Shown piece by piece: positions 1-8,475 of a DNA stretch of 64,000 bases. The notes below the pieces were generated by a model. That model worked only from the letters and a program-made list of their open reading frames with translations. It was not told the origin of the DNA and searched no databases. Made by a program: the position numbers and the translations under genes. Every line of letters begins with the position of its first letter. Position 1 is the first letter of the stretch. Origin of the DNA: Richelia sinica FACHB-800. GTDB lineage: Bacteria > Cyanobacteriota > Cyanobacteriia > Cyanobacteriales > Nostocaceae. The DNA lies in the NCBI RefSeq assembly GCF_014698825.1, contig NZ_JACJTT010000024.1, positions 1 through 64,000 on the forward strand, in the 5' to 3' direction.

Positions 1-348
1 CCATTTGGTGCGGTCAATTACTAGATATAGTATTTCTTTCTCTTCAAAGTATGTCTCTAACCACACTTCAATTAATGGTAGCCATATCTTCTTAATTGTC
101 AATTTTGGTAACGATAAAAATCTTTTAACTTTTCTCCGTCTGCTTTCAAATTTTATTGGGATTGGTAGGGCATTTGCTAAACTCTCCAGGTTCACCTGTT
201 TGATTGATTGCAGAATTTGGAGCAGGATATTTAGTAACAGGTATTCTGAACGGTTTAGTTGACTTTTGAGATGGCTTTGATAGAATGTCGGTATCATTTT
301 CAATAGATTGGTCTTGTTGAGAATATAAGACCTATCTTTTTTTACCAT
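1..348 (-). CDS. IS4-family transposase, N-terminal part (runs off window)
   Basis: Translating the minus strand from the ATG at 348 gives 116 uninterrupted codons that continue past the window edge. The product starts MVKKDRSYILNKTNLL, has a basic stretch (ESRRRKVKR) near residues 68-76, and reaches VIDRTKW at the edge. I recognise this as the N-terminal region and first catalytic Asp block of IS4-type DDE transposases. The rest of the enzyme and the far end of the element lie outside. The near end of the element should fall between about 350 and 390, because porin coding sequence begins there in the opposite orientation. The family call comes from motif memory; the exact IS name cannot be given. 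Confidence 0.8.
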   Translation of the reverse strand, partial: MVKKDRSYILNKTNLLKMIPTFYQSHLKSQLNRSEYLLLNILLQILQSIKQVNLESLANALPIPIKFESRRRKVKRFLSLPKLTIKKIWLPLIEVWLETYFEEKEILYLVIDRTKW

Positions 349-379
349 ACACCTTCACATTCTTTACTCTGTCTCTTTT

Positions 380-1252
380 TCAGCTCGGGGGGAACACGTA
401 GATTATTTACCCAATGTATTTAGTACAGTTGGTGATGAAGATGGGGGTTCTGGTTCACTTTCTACCTTTGCTCAATATAGCCCAATTTATCGCATTATTT
501 CCCAAGGTGCGGGTGTGGGGTTGAATTATGAATTGAGTCCTGCAATTAACTTGAGTTTAGGTTATTTAGCGCCAAATGCTAGTAGTCCAGAAAATTTAAG
601 TCCTGATAGTAGCAATGGTACAACGGCTGGAGGTTTATTTAATGGCCGTTATTCAGCATTAGCACAATTAACTATCCAACCAACCAAAAATTTAGCTTTC
701 GGTCTAACTTATGTTAATGCTTACACCGCTGGCACACCCACCTTTCTCAATGATGTGGGAACAATTTCCGCAAATTCGCCAAGTTTAATTGCGGATAATT
801 CCCGAAGAAGCATCAATGCTTACGGTGTAGCAGGATTATGGCGAGTTTATCCCAAATTCGCTATTAATGGTTGGTTTATGTATACCAATCAACAAGGCCA
901 ATCCGCTGGGGAAGATAATGAAAGTGCAGATGTTTACAGTTATGCGATCGCTCTAGCTTTTCCAGATTTGGGTAAAGATGGTAATTTAGGAGGTATTATC
1001 GTCGGTGTTCCTCCCTATGCTACTCGTTCCGGTGTCGTTCCCTTATATAGACCATTTTTAGGTGGTGCAACGGATGTGATCAGCACTATACCTAATCGCG
1101 CTACACCAGTGCATATAGAAGGCTTCTACAAATATCGACTCAACGATAATATTTCCATTACACCGGGTGTAATTTGGTTAATAGCTCCTAACCAAAGCAA
1201 TGATAACCCTGATGTCGTCATAGGTACAATTCGCACTACTTTTACTTTTTAA
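380..1252 (+). pseudogene. OprB-type (iron-uptake-like) porin, 5'-truncated
   Basis: An open frame runs from about 380 to the TAA at 1250-1252. It encodes the C-terminal beta-barrel part of a cyanobacterial OprB-like porin: NYELSPAINLSLGYLAPNA, FNGRYSALAQLTIQP and GLTYVNAY are typical strands, and the protein ends in ...TTFTF with the terminal Phe of outer-membrane proteins. Full-length relatives carry a signal peptide and an SLH domain and are usually over 500 residues; both are absent here. The first internal start (GTG at 515) is in the middle of the barrel, so it is not a real initiation site. The missing 5' part sits where an IS4-like transposase begins in the opposite direction, so insertion or deletion is the simplest explanation. 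Outer-membrane transport function is probably lost. Confidence 0.75.
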
Positions 1253-1287
1253 TTCACCTGTCTAAGCTGTTGTGGATTTGACAAAAT

Positions 1288-1317
1288 AGTGCGTTATGGC
1301 TCATACCATAACGCACT
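1288..1317. terminator. Bidirectional terminator-like hairpin between convergent genes
   Basis: A perfect 12-bp inverted repeat, AGTGCGTTATGG / CCATAACGCACT, with a 6-nt loop lies between the porin remnant and the convergent PEP-CTERM gene. It has no long T-run, so termination strength is uncertain. Confidence 0.6.
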
Positions 1318-1354
1318 CTGGAATAGTTGGGACTTTTCAATTTAGTAATAGAAA

Positions 1355-2176
1355 TTAAGCTTGCTTATTTCTCATTTGACGTAAAGAACCACTGCCAATT
1401 GCAGCTACTCCTAGAATGCCTAAAATAGAAGTAGGTTCGGGGACGGACTTAGGTTCTGGTGGTAGTCCTACTAATTCTCCAACTGTAGAACGAGTGCGGA
1501 AGATGGTGTAGTTTTTGTTGGCAGAAGTTCCTCTAGCTTTGCTATCAGCCGTAGTAACATTGAGAAATTCGGCTGTTGAATTAATTCCTGGAATCTGTCC
1601 CCAAGGGTTGTTCTTTGTAAGATCAACTTTATTTGCATCTTTACCCCATGATTTTCTGTCTGTGCTAAAACCACCTTGAATTTCTCCAGCCAATTCTGCT
1701 AACCCTGGAACATTACCCTCAAATCTTTCTCCACTCTGAGTAGAAAGATAACCTGCATCACGAATAGGTTCATTACGAGTAATGGGGTTTGAGTTTTTGG
1801 AAATTATGTAATCCCAATCTGGTGCTTTACTCAAGAGATTCTTACCATTGTCAAATTGAAATTGACCAATCCAAGATTCATCAACACTTTGATCATCCCA
1901 GACAACCACATACAGATAATCTGTAGACTTCAAATTAAAGTTCCAAGTTTCTGCATTAGACCAGTTATAAGTACCTTGACTACCAAATCTGCCTAATTCG
2001 TTGCGACCAACAAAATTTAAGACACTACCGTCATTGTTTCCATAGAAAAGTCCATAGTGATTATCTGCTGTCAGAGTTGCAGTTACAGATGCAGCTAGGG
2101 CATGACCTGCGCTCATCAAACTCAGACCAATGGAAGCCAGTGTACCTGCAAATATTGTCTTGAATGAAAAGGACAT
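1355..2176 (-). CDS. PEP-CTERM sorting domain protein
   Basis: This is a secreted protein of about 273 residues. I start it at the ATG at 2176 (MSFSFKTIFAG), which places a positively charged, hydrophobic signal peptide ending near AGHALA-A at the N terminus; an ATG nine codons upstream is possible. The mature part is an uncharacterised soluble domain rich in Asp, Asn and Trp (WDDQSVDESWIGQF). The C terminus is a PEP-CTERM signal: VPEPTSILGILG, a hydrophobic helix, then RQMRNKQA. Such tails are processed by exosortase and often belong to extracellular matrix proteins. No exosortase gene is in the window. I do not recognise the central domain. The gene stands alone and converges on the porin remnant. 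Confidence 0.85.
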   Translation of the reverse strand: MSFSFKTIFAGTLASIGLSLMSAGHALAASVTATLTADNHYGLFYGNNDGSVLNFVGRNELGRFGSQGTYNWSNAETWNFNLKSTDYLYVVVWDDQSVDESWIGQFQFDNGKNLLSKAPDWDYIISKNSNPITRNEPIRDAGYLSTQSGERFEGNVPGLAELAGEIQGGFSTDRKSWGKDANKVDLTKNNPWGQIPGINSTAEFLNVTTADSKARGTSANKNYTIFRTRSTVGELVGLPPEPKSVPEPTSILGILGVAAIGSGSLRQMRNKQA

Positions 2177-3256
2177 ATAAGTATGTATGAGGTGAGTTTT
2201 CAAATGTCAGTATGGCATTTTGAAAAGGAATTGAGAATCAGTAAAATACGGTTTTTGATGAAAATTACAATAATATTCTGTCTTTTTGTTTGAATTATTT
2301 TCATATAATTTCTATCCCGCCAAAGCCTTGTATTATAGTTATTTCAGCCATTAGTTCGTAATTATCCTTAAGAGAAAATACCTTTTTTATTAGATGTAAA
2401 GTAATTATATTTAGAAATCAATTTCATATTTAATCAATAACACAGAAAAAACTCTATTTATTAAATCAATTGTCGGCATTAAATACGTAAATACTAGGAA
2501 AATTTTTATAACCCTATTAATACTTTGCTTTAAATTAAGAGCAATAACACGCATTTCAGGGAAATTTTGGGCACTGTTAACACTAGAGATGTGTCAATTG
2601 ACAGAAGTTGTGATTGCAATCAATGAACATGGATTAAATGGTCGATTATTGGAAACGCCTAAAAATGCAGCATATTTACTTAGGTAAGAAGATGTCATAG
2701 CCATACTTGCACAGTTGTCCTAATAGTTGAACCTTGTTTGCACTGCTCATAATACTGATCATGCCTTTAGTCCTTTACTTAGGTAGTAACTGATAGAGAA
2801 AAATATGAGCTACAGCTTTTAAACTCTGTATACGCAAAAAAGTACCTGCATATTTATACGGTGAGGCACAATGTGCAGGCCTGTGGAAATCACTTCCTCT
2901 ATCTCATCATCAAGGTTACTATTTGCTTCACTTCAGGGACTCGCAAATCAAAAATATCCTTTGGAATAGCTATATTACCTGCTTATTGAACGAAATGAAT
3001 CTTTGCATAGTTATTGAGTTAGAGTCTAGTTATTTTTTCATATTAATAGTGATATCACTTAAGTTTTATCCAATTTCTCCATTAGCGTAAAAATACGGTG
3101 ATTTAGTGAATGATTATCCAAAGAAATTGATGGATTAAATTATTGATGAAGTTGCTATAGAAGACTAGATAAATGGAATTTACTGCTGTATAAACGGTAT
3201 TAGTAATCAAAAGATCAGAATTTTTATTGAAGCTAATAAACAAGAATCAACACTAT
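2177..3256. other. Long AT-rich intergenic region
   Basis: About 1.08 kb between two divergently transcribed PEP-CTERM genes, presumably holding both promoters. I see no convincing gene. The only notable reading is a 32-codon ORF at 2589-2687 (+) starting MCQLTEVVIAINEHG, which lacks a clear ribosome-binding site and may be a gene remnant. Confidence 0.6.
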
Positions 3257-4276
3257 ATGTCAGCAGCATCTACTCATAAACTAACAGCTTATTTAACTGT
3301 CGGGCTTTCTTCCGTAGCCGTAGTCATGGCAGCACAAACACCTCAAGCCTATGCTGCCACTTTAAGTTTTTCAGCAACAGGCACTAATACTGATACAACT
3401 AATGCTTTAGGAGCATCAGTAATATTTGATGATTCCATTAGCGGAAAGTTGAAAATAACCCTCAGAAATACAGGGACTGGAGCATCAGCACCTTCCGATG
3501 TGCTGACAGGAATATTTTGGGACATCACTAACAATCCAAAATTAAGTTTAGACAGTGCTAGAGCCGCTAGTTTATTTGATAATTCAAAGATCATTACCCC
3601 CTCTCAACCCATTGATCTCACACAAGTATCAGGCAGTAATAAGAAAGAATGGATAAAAGAATGGGGATTTGCATCCACTACATCTAGCAGTGGACTAGGA
3701 GGTTCTGTTAATCAAAGATACGGTCTAGGTACAGCTGGCTTTGGTATCGACCCTGGATTCGGTTTATCTGGTGGACAACAGATGAATTACGGTATTATTA
3801 GTGGCTACGCTAATAAAGCCAATTCACAAATCACTGGTGGTACTTTTGTCAAAGATTATGCAGAGTTCATTTTATCGGGTTGGAGAACTGGGTTCAATTT
3901 AAGTCAGATTACAAATATTCGTTTCCAATACGGTACTGCACTCAGTGAACCTAGCATCAAACCTGCAACACCCACACCGACTCCAACCCCGACTCCAACC
4001 CCAACTCCAACCCCAACTCCAACTCCAACCCCAACCCCAACCCCAACCCCAACACCGACTCCAACCCCAACTCCAACCCCAACCCCAACCCCAACACCGA
4101 CTCCAACCCCAACCCCAACACCGACTCCAACCCCAACACCTACTTCACAACCACCTTATTACACACCAACTCCCCAACCTAAAAAAGTTACTGAACCTAA
4201 CTCTATGGCAGCTTTTGGCTTATTGACTTTAGGGGCATTAAGACTAATGAAAAAGAAAAACTTCCTGAAAGACTAA
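3257..4276 (+). CDS. PEP-CTERM-type surface protein with Thr-Pro repeat linker
   Basis: This is an exported protein of about 339 residues. I start it at the ATG at 3257 ([16 protein letters not shown]) rather than the TTG ten codons earlier, which gives a normal signal peptide ending near QAYAA. The globular domain (about residues 35-235) contains [24 protein letters not shown] and resembles an exosortase-dependent cyanobacterial surface-protein family (from memory the XDD type, not verified). It is followed by some 30 TP dipeptides, then [25 protein letters not shown], a PEP-CTERM-like anchor with a T-E-P-N core. The Thr-Pro stretch should form a stiff, glycosylatable stalk. The role is probably extracellular matrix or surface; the partner sortase is not in the window. 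Confidence 0.85.
   Translation: MSAASTHKLTAYLTVGLSSVAVVMAAQTPQAYAATLSFSATGTNTDTTNALGASVIFDDSISGKLKITLRNTGTGASAPSDVLTGIFWDITNNPKLSLDSARAASLFDNSKIITPSQPIDLTQVSGSNKKEWIKEWGFASTTSSSGLGGSVNQRYGLGTAGFGIDPGFGLSGGQQMNYGIISGYANKANSQITGGTFVKDYAEFILSGWRTGFNLSQITNIRFQYGTALSEPSIKPATPTPTPTPTPTPTPTPTPTPTPTPTPTPTPTPTPTPTPTPTPTPTPTPTPTPTPTPTPTSQPPYYTPTPQPKKVTEPNSMAAFGLLTLGALRLMKKKNFLKD
3968..4142 (+). repeat. Hexanucleotide microsatellite coding for (TP)n
   Basis: About 29 consecutive 6-bp units of the forms CCAACC, CCAACT and CCGACT lie inside the PEP-CTERM gene. CCGACT interruptions recur at intervals, which suggests that blocks larger than the hexamer were duplicated. Unit gain or loss keeps the reading frame and changes only linker length. 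Confidence 0.9.
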
Positions 4277-4328
4277 ATCAATAACATTGGTTGCCAGAGA
4301 ATTGAAATATTGCATCAATTCCCAAATA

Positions 4329-4356
4329 TGCCTGAGAATAATTCAATTCTCAGGCA
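4329..4356 (+). terminator. Rho-independent terminator-like hairpin
   Basis: TGCCTGAGAAT / ATTCTCAGGCA form a perfect 11-bp stem with a 6-nt loop about 50 bp after the stop of the Thr-Pro protein. The flanks CCAAAT and ATTTGG extend the pairing after one bulge. The rest of the gap to thiE (4357-4656) shows nothing I can name. Confidence 0.65.
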
Positions 4357-4656
4357 ATTTGGTTGGTTAGTTTTGCCGTAATTATTTTCTAGAAAAGTAG
4401 GTGACTGGTGAGAAGTTGCTAAATCTCTAAATGTCTACTAACAATAACTATAGGCAGTTTAAATTTCACTCAAATGTAACCCTTGTAGGGTTTGTGGGGT
4501 ATGAACTGAGTCAAGTTGTGAAGCTAAAAAATGGAAATATAGAGTTAGCCAATCCAGACCGGGAACAAACAGCATAGAACTAATTTTGTTGATATTTCAT
4601 GTAGTGTTAGAAATATCAGACTGGATTGACTTAAGTGAAGGAGTAAGTTTACTAAT

Positions 4657-5712
4657 TTAGTTGTCTGGTCTAACTCGATTGAGTTGAGAAAGATAATATT
4701 GTGTAACTAACGTTGGTTGTTCTGATTGCATCAGTGATCGCACTACTGCTACTCTGGGTGCACCTGCATCAATTACCGCATTAATATTACTGGTATCAAT
4801 GCCACCAATGGCAAACCAAGGAATAGAACAATTTTTCGCGGCATAGCTAACATACTCTAAACCTGCTGCGGCTTTACCTACTTTGGTCGGAGTTTCATAA
4901 ACTGGCCCCACACCAATATAATCGGCACCCTCAGCAATGGCAGCTTGCATTTCTTCTGCATTGGTGGTGGAACGCCCAATCACCCGCTGTGGGCCTAGTA
5001 TTTGTCTAGCCACGGCAATAGGCATATCATTTTGACCTAAATGTACCCCATCGGCATCTACCGCCAAAGCTAAATCAACTCGATCGTTGACGATGAACAA
5101 CGCGCCATAATTTTGGCATAACTGCCGTAATTTTTGAGCTTGTTCTAGACGCACTTGATCATCAGCATTTTTTTCTCGATACTGTACAAGAGTTAATCCG
5201 CCTTTGAGTACAGCTTCCACCATGTGGTATAAATTTTCCACTGGGGCTGTAACTAAATATAAACGCGATCGCCACAGGAGTTGATGACGTTGATAACCCA
5301 TCAAATTACTTTCTAATGTATAAACCTGATAGCGCATCAGCTTAAAAGCCTTACCCATATTGGGGTGATAAAGCTTGCCATACTCCTCTAACACCCTTAA
5401 GGCTTCTTGCACACGGCAAAAGTTAGCTTGCAACAAAGAAGAAACATTTGCTCGCTGTTCTTCTTGGGGGTGCGTTAAATCGGTGCCAGTATCGCCAGCC
5501 GTATCTCGTGCTGCGCGAATTTCCGCTGTATGCCACTGTGCGATTTCCTGACGGAGGCGCTTGCATTCTCCAGCGAAATGGGGGTTATTCAAGCCAAACC
5601 GACACCACTCTTCAATAATCCGCAAGCCTTCACGAGTGCGATCTAAATTAGCATCTAAAATCCGGTGAATAACGTGCTGCATTTGCTGTTTTTGGCTATT
5701 TGGCTCGACCAT
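4657..5712 (-). CDS. thiE: Thiamine-phosphate synthase with N-terminal extension
   Basis: ThiE couples HMP pyrophosphate and thiazole phosphate into thiamine monophosphate in the cytoplasm. The C-terminal 200 residues are a standard ThiE TIM barrel: QYREKNADD, VNDRVDLALAVDADGVHLGQND, GRSTTNAEEM, GADYIGVGPVYETPTK and AIGGI are all present. The first 150 residues (ILDANLDRTREGLRIIEEWCRF...) form the extra domain typical of cyanobacterial ThiE, making the protein about 350 residues against about 210 in E. coli. I chose the ATG at 5712 (MVEPNSQ); an in-frame ATG at 5763 would add 17 poorly conserved-looking residues. No TPP riboswitch is obvious upstream. It is divergent from the next gene with a gap of about 200 bp. 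Confidence 0.93.
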   Translation of the reverse strand: MVEPNSQKQQMQHVIHRILDANLDRTREGLRIIEEWCRFGLNNPHFAGECKRLRQEIAQWHTAEIRAARDTAGDTGTDLTHPQEEQRANVSSLLQANFCRVQEALRVLEEYGKLYHPNMGKAFKLMRYQVYTLESNLMGYQRHQLLWRSRLYLVTAPVENLYHMVEAVLKGGLTLVQYREKNADDQVRLEQAQKLRQLCQNYGALFIVNDRVDLALAVDADGVHLGQNDMPIAVARQILGPQRVIGRSTTNAEEMQAAIAEGADYIGVGPVYETPTKVGKAAAGLEYVSYAAKNCSIPWFAIGGIDTSNINAVIDAGAPRVAVVRSLMQSEQPTLVTQYYLSQLNRVRPDN

Positions 5713-5907
5713 TACAACAACCCCGTTGTTAGTCTTTTCATCGTAACAGCCAGCCTGTTTCATATTGACATCATTAAATAATCACTAACTACTTTGGAAT
5801 AACCATAATCAATTGGTCAAGATATGATTCATCTTATCGACATTTTTTATTCATAGAGTATAAAGAAGTATTGTAGATTTACTTTTTACAGAATTGGTAT
5901 AAAACTA

Positions 5908-7623
5908 ATGCCTCCTCATGAATGTGTTAAGTACCCTGTAACAAATCTCTATCCGCAAAATGTTTTTTCTCCTTTGGTGGGATTGACCTTGGGCGTAGGC
6001 ATAATTAGTACCGCCTGTTTTGACGCTCACTTCAGTATTGCCTTAGCTCAGTTCCCCACAGTAACACAGACCAACCAGAGTGAAAAGACTTCATCTCGGA
6101 TGACGGTGTTATTTGTCAATCCCCTGAGAGGAGATGATCAAGTCGGTGATGGGAGCGAAATTAGCCCTTGGAGGACTATAACTCAAGCTTTGCAAATAGC
6201 TCCACCCAACAGTGTTATTATGCTTGCTCCAGGTACATACAGTGTACAAAACGGTGAGAAATTTCCACTGATACTCAAGTCGGGAGTGGCGATTCAAGGT
6301 AACAATAGTAACCAAGGTAGAGACATTAAAATTGTCGGTGGTGGTGAATTTCTCAGCCGCAGTTTTGGCGGTCAAAATGTAGCAATTGTTGGTGCTAACC
6401 AAGCGAGTTTAACTGGTGTGACGGTGACGAACACTAACCCTCGTGGTTATGGTGTGTGGATTGAATCTAGTAATACTGTGATTCGGGAAAATACCTTTAC
6501 TGGTAGTACCCAAGATGGGGTAGCTGTAACCGGTAATGCAATTCCCAGTATTCATAAAAATTATTTTTATCGTAATGGTGCCAATGGCATGACCATTTCT
6601 GGCAATTCACGTCCAGAAGTCAGGGAAAATCTGTTTCAACAAACTGGGTTTGGTGTCAATATTGCTCAAAATGCGGCCCCAGTTTTGGTTGCTAATCAAA
6701 TTCAAAATAACCGGGCTGGGATTTTAGTTCAAGCTAATGCTCGGCCTATCTTGCGGAATAATGTGATTCAGGGAAGTAAGGAAGATGGTTTAGTGGTGAT
6801 TGCTCAAGCTTTACCTGATTTGGGAAGTCCTTCAGACCCTGGCAGAAATGTATTTAATCGTAATGGTCGCTATGATATCAATGCAAGAACTGCCAAGCAA
6901 GCGATCGCTGTACCGGGTAATAGTCTCAATCGCAATCGCATTGCTGGGAGGGTTGATTTTAGTGGCACCACAGCACCTGTAGCCCGGAATCTTCCCCCTA
7001 GTTCTTTACGCAGTAATTCAGCTTTAAATATATCCCCTCGCAATAATTCCTTTAGTAATAATTCTCCCCGTGCCAATTCTGTGCAAATGCCAGAAGTTGC
7101 CGTTGGTGGTGAAATTGTTTTTTCTGCTCCTACCGTACCGAAAACTGGTAGACAGCCAACCAGATTAGTGAATAACAGAATTAGTAATCCTCGACAATTG
7201 CCACCAGTACCCAATAATGCACAAGCTGTTCCTGCCAGGACTAATTTACAAACCATAGCGGCATCAGAACCACAACAAACGCCTCAATTAAACTACGTCA
7301 ACATTGAGCCAGGAGTAATTGAGTTTACTGCTCCTCAAGTCTCAGCTACGAGAAACACTCCTACTAGAAACTTACAACCAATATCTACACTGAGACCCCA
7401 CAGTAATGACCGTCCTGGTGTTCGTTATCGGGTGTTGGTGTTAGTAGAAAATAATCAACAAAGAGACTTATTACGGTCTTTAAATCCGGGGGCATTTTCC
7501 ACCGTTTGGCAAGGCCGTCAAGTCATGCAAGCGGGAGTTTTTAGTAATCAATATAATGCTGATGAAATATCCAGGCAACTTAATAGTCAGGGTTTAAAAG
7601 CAATTATTGAGCAATTAAATTAA
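5908..7623 (+). CDS. DUF1565 beta-helix protein with C-terminal SPOR-like domain
   Basis: A 571-residue exported protein. Residues about 20-48 are a hydrophobic signal segment ending SIALAQ. Residues 70-320 are a DUF1565/right-handed beta-helix domain: FVNPLRGDDQVGDGSEISPW, LAPGTYS, repeated N-T-F and N-x-F/I rungs, and QALPDLGSPSDPG. A Pro/Asn/Ser-rich linker follows, then a C-terminal SPOR-like module (YRVLVLVENNQQRDLL...VMQAGVFSNQYNADEISRQLNSQGL) that could bind denuded peptidoglycan. The function is unknown; an envelope-associated carbohydrate-binding role is inference. A paralogous beta-helix with a different C terminus is encoded 0.85 kb away on the opposite strand. Confidence 0.85.
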   Translation: MPPHECVKYPVTNLYPQNVFSPLVGLTLGVGIISTACFDAHFSIALAQFPTVTQTNQSEKTSSRMTVLFVNPLRGDDQVGDGSEISPWRTITQALQIAPPNSVIMLAPGTYSVQNGEKFPLILKSGVAIQGNNSNQGRDIKIVGGGEFLSRSFGGQNVAIVGANQASLTGVTVTNTNPRGYGVWIESSNTVIRENTFTGSTQDGVAVTGNAIPSIHKNYFYRNGANGMTISGNSRPEVRENLFQQTGFGVNIAQNAAPVLVANQIQNNRAGILVQANARPILRNNVIQGSKEDGLVVIAQALPDLGSPSDPGRNVFNRNGRYDINARTAKQAIAVPGNSLNRNRIAGRVDFSGTTAPVARNLPPSSLRSNSALNISPRNNSFSNNSPRANSVQMPEVAVGGEIVFSAPTVPKTGRQPTRLVNNRISNPRQLPPVPNNAQAVPARTNLQTIAASEPQQTPQLNYVNIEPGVIEFTAPQVSATRNTPTRNLQPISTLRPHSNDRPGVRYRVLVLVENNQQRDLLRSLNPGAFSTVWQGRQVMQAGVFSNQYNADEISRQLNSQGLKAIIEQLN

Positions 7624-7647
7624 TAAATTAGGGGTTGGTGATGGAGA

Positions 7648-8349
7648 TTATTTTCCATTACCATTTGCACCAGAAGTAGCATAAACAGGTTCGGGTAAAG
7701 TTGCTGTCATCGCTTTGAGTTTAGAGGTAAAGGACTCAGAGCGATCGCTCATTTCTGGGGTAAATTGTCCAATGGGAGGATTATGGGCTGATGTTGGTGG
7801 TGTAGTTTGGGTGATTGGGGGAGAAATAGCTACTCTCGCCATTGGTATAGGTGGGGGAGTCACATTTTTAACTACTGGGGAAGTACCTCCATTGACTGTT
7901 CTGGCCCCTGCACCCACTAAAACAGGTTTTTCTGCCTCTGTTTGTGAGGGGGTGGAGTTAAATACTTTTTTCTCTATTACCGGGGGTAATTGCTCATTTC
8001 TAGCTGGTTCTAGCTGAGGTTTAGGTTGGGCTGGAGGTAAAAGAGGTGCTGAGAGCATTGTCAGTCGTTCGGGAAACTTGCTGCAAATCATCCGCTCAAA
8101 GTCGAGGTTGAAATGATAACTGACCTGTCCCCGTCGATGCCAAAAGTTTAATATTTGTTGAACTGATACTGCTTTATAACGACCTTGATACAAAGCTTCT
8201 ATCACACCTAAGTGTAACCAATCAGCAGGGAATTCCCTCTGCCAACGGTCAACTAATTGACTGGCAGTGTACCCACTCAGGTCAAAACTATAGTGAATTA
8301 ATAAATTTTCTGCTAGTTCAGCAGAAGGGTTTGGGGCTTTTTTTAACAT
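7648..8349 (-). CDS. Conserved cyanobacterial hypothetical protein
   Basis: A 233-residue protein with a well-ordered N-terminal half (LLIHYSFDLSGYTASQLVDRWQREFPADWLHLGVIEALYQGRYKAVSVQQILNFW...) that looks like a small helical domain, followed by a Pro/Thr-rich, probably disordered C-terminal half with no signal peptide or membrane span. I recognise the N-terminal half as a type seen in many cyanobacteria but know no function. The gene converges on the SPOR-type DUF1565 gene with a 24-bp gap, and lies downstream of the SLH-type one on the same strand. Cytoplasmic location is likely. Confidence 0.75.
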   Translation of the reverse strand: MLKKAPNPSAELAENLLIHYSFDLSGYTASQLVDRWQREFPADWLHLGVIEALYQGRYKAVSVQQILNFWHRRGQVSYHFNLDFERMICSKFPERLTMLSAPLLPPAQPKPQLEPARNEQLPPVIEKKVFNSTPSQTEAEKPVLVGAGARTVNGGTSPVVKNVTPPPIPMARVAISPPITQTTPPTSAHNPPIGQFTPEMSDRSESFTSKLKAMTATLPEPVYATSGANGNGK

Positions 8350-8475
8350 GGGATGAAAATTCCTATTATTAGGTATAAAGAATCACCCATCAGCTTACAA
8401 AGATGTTGTTTTCGTTACATGAGTGCTGCGCTCGCAGGCAACGAAATTGTGCGTCAGTGTTTCCCATTCTACTTG

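Noticed and set aside
2589-2687. 32-codon ORF MCQLTEVVIAINEHG... in the 1-kb spacer
   Set aside because: Too short and without a clear ribosome-binding site or family match; kept only as a possible remnant.
3945-4226. Gln/Pro/Leu-rich and Gly/Leu-rich ORFs overlapping the Thr-Pro microsatellite on both strands
   Set aside because: These are alternative readings of a stop-free hexanucleotide repeat, not independent genes.
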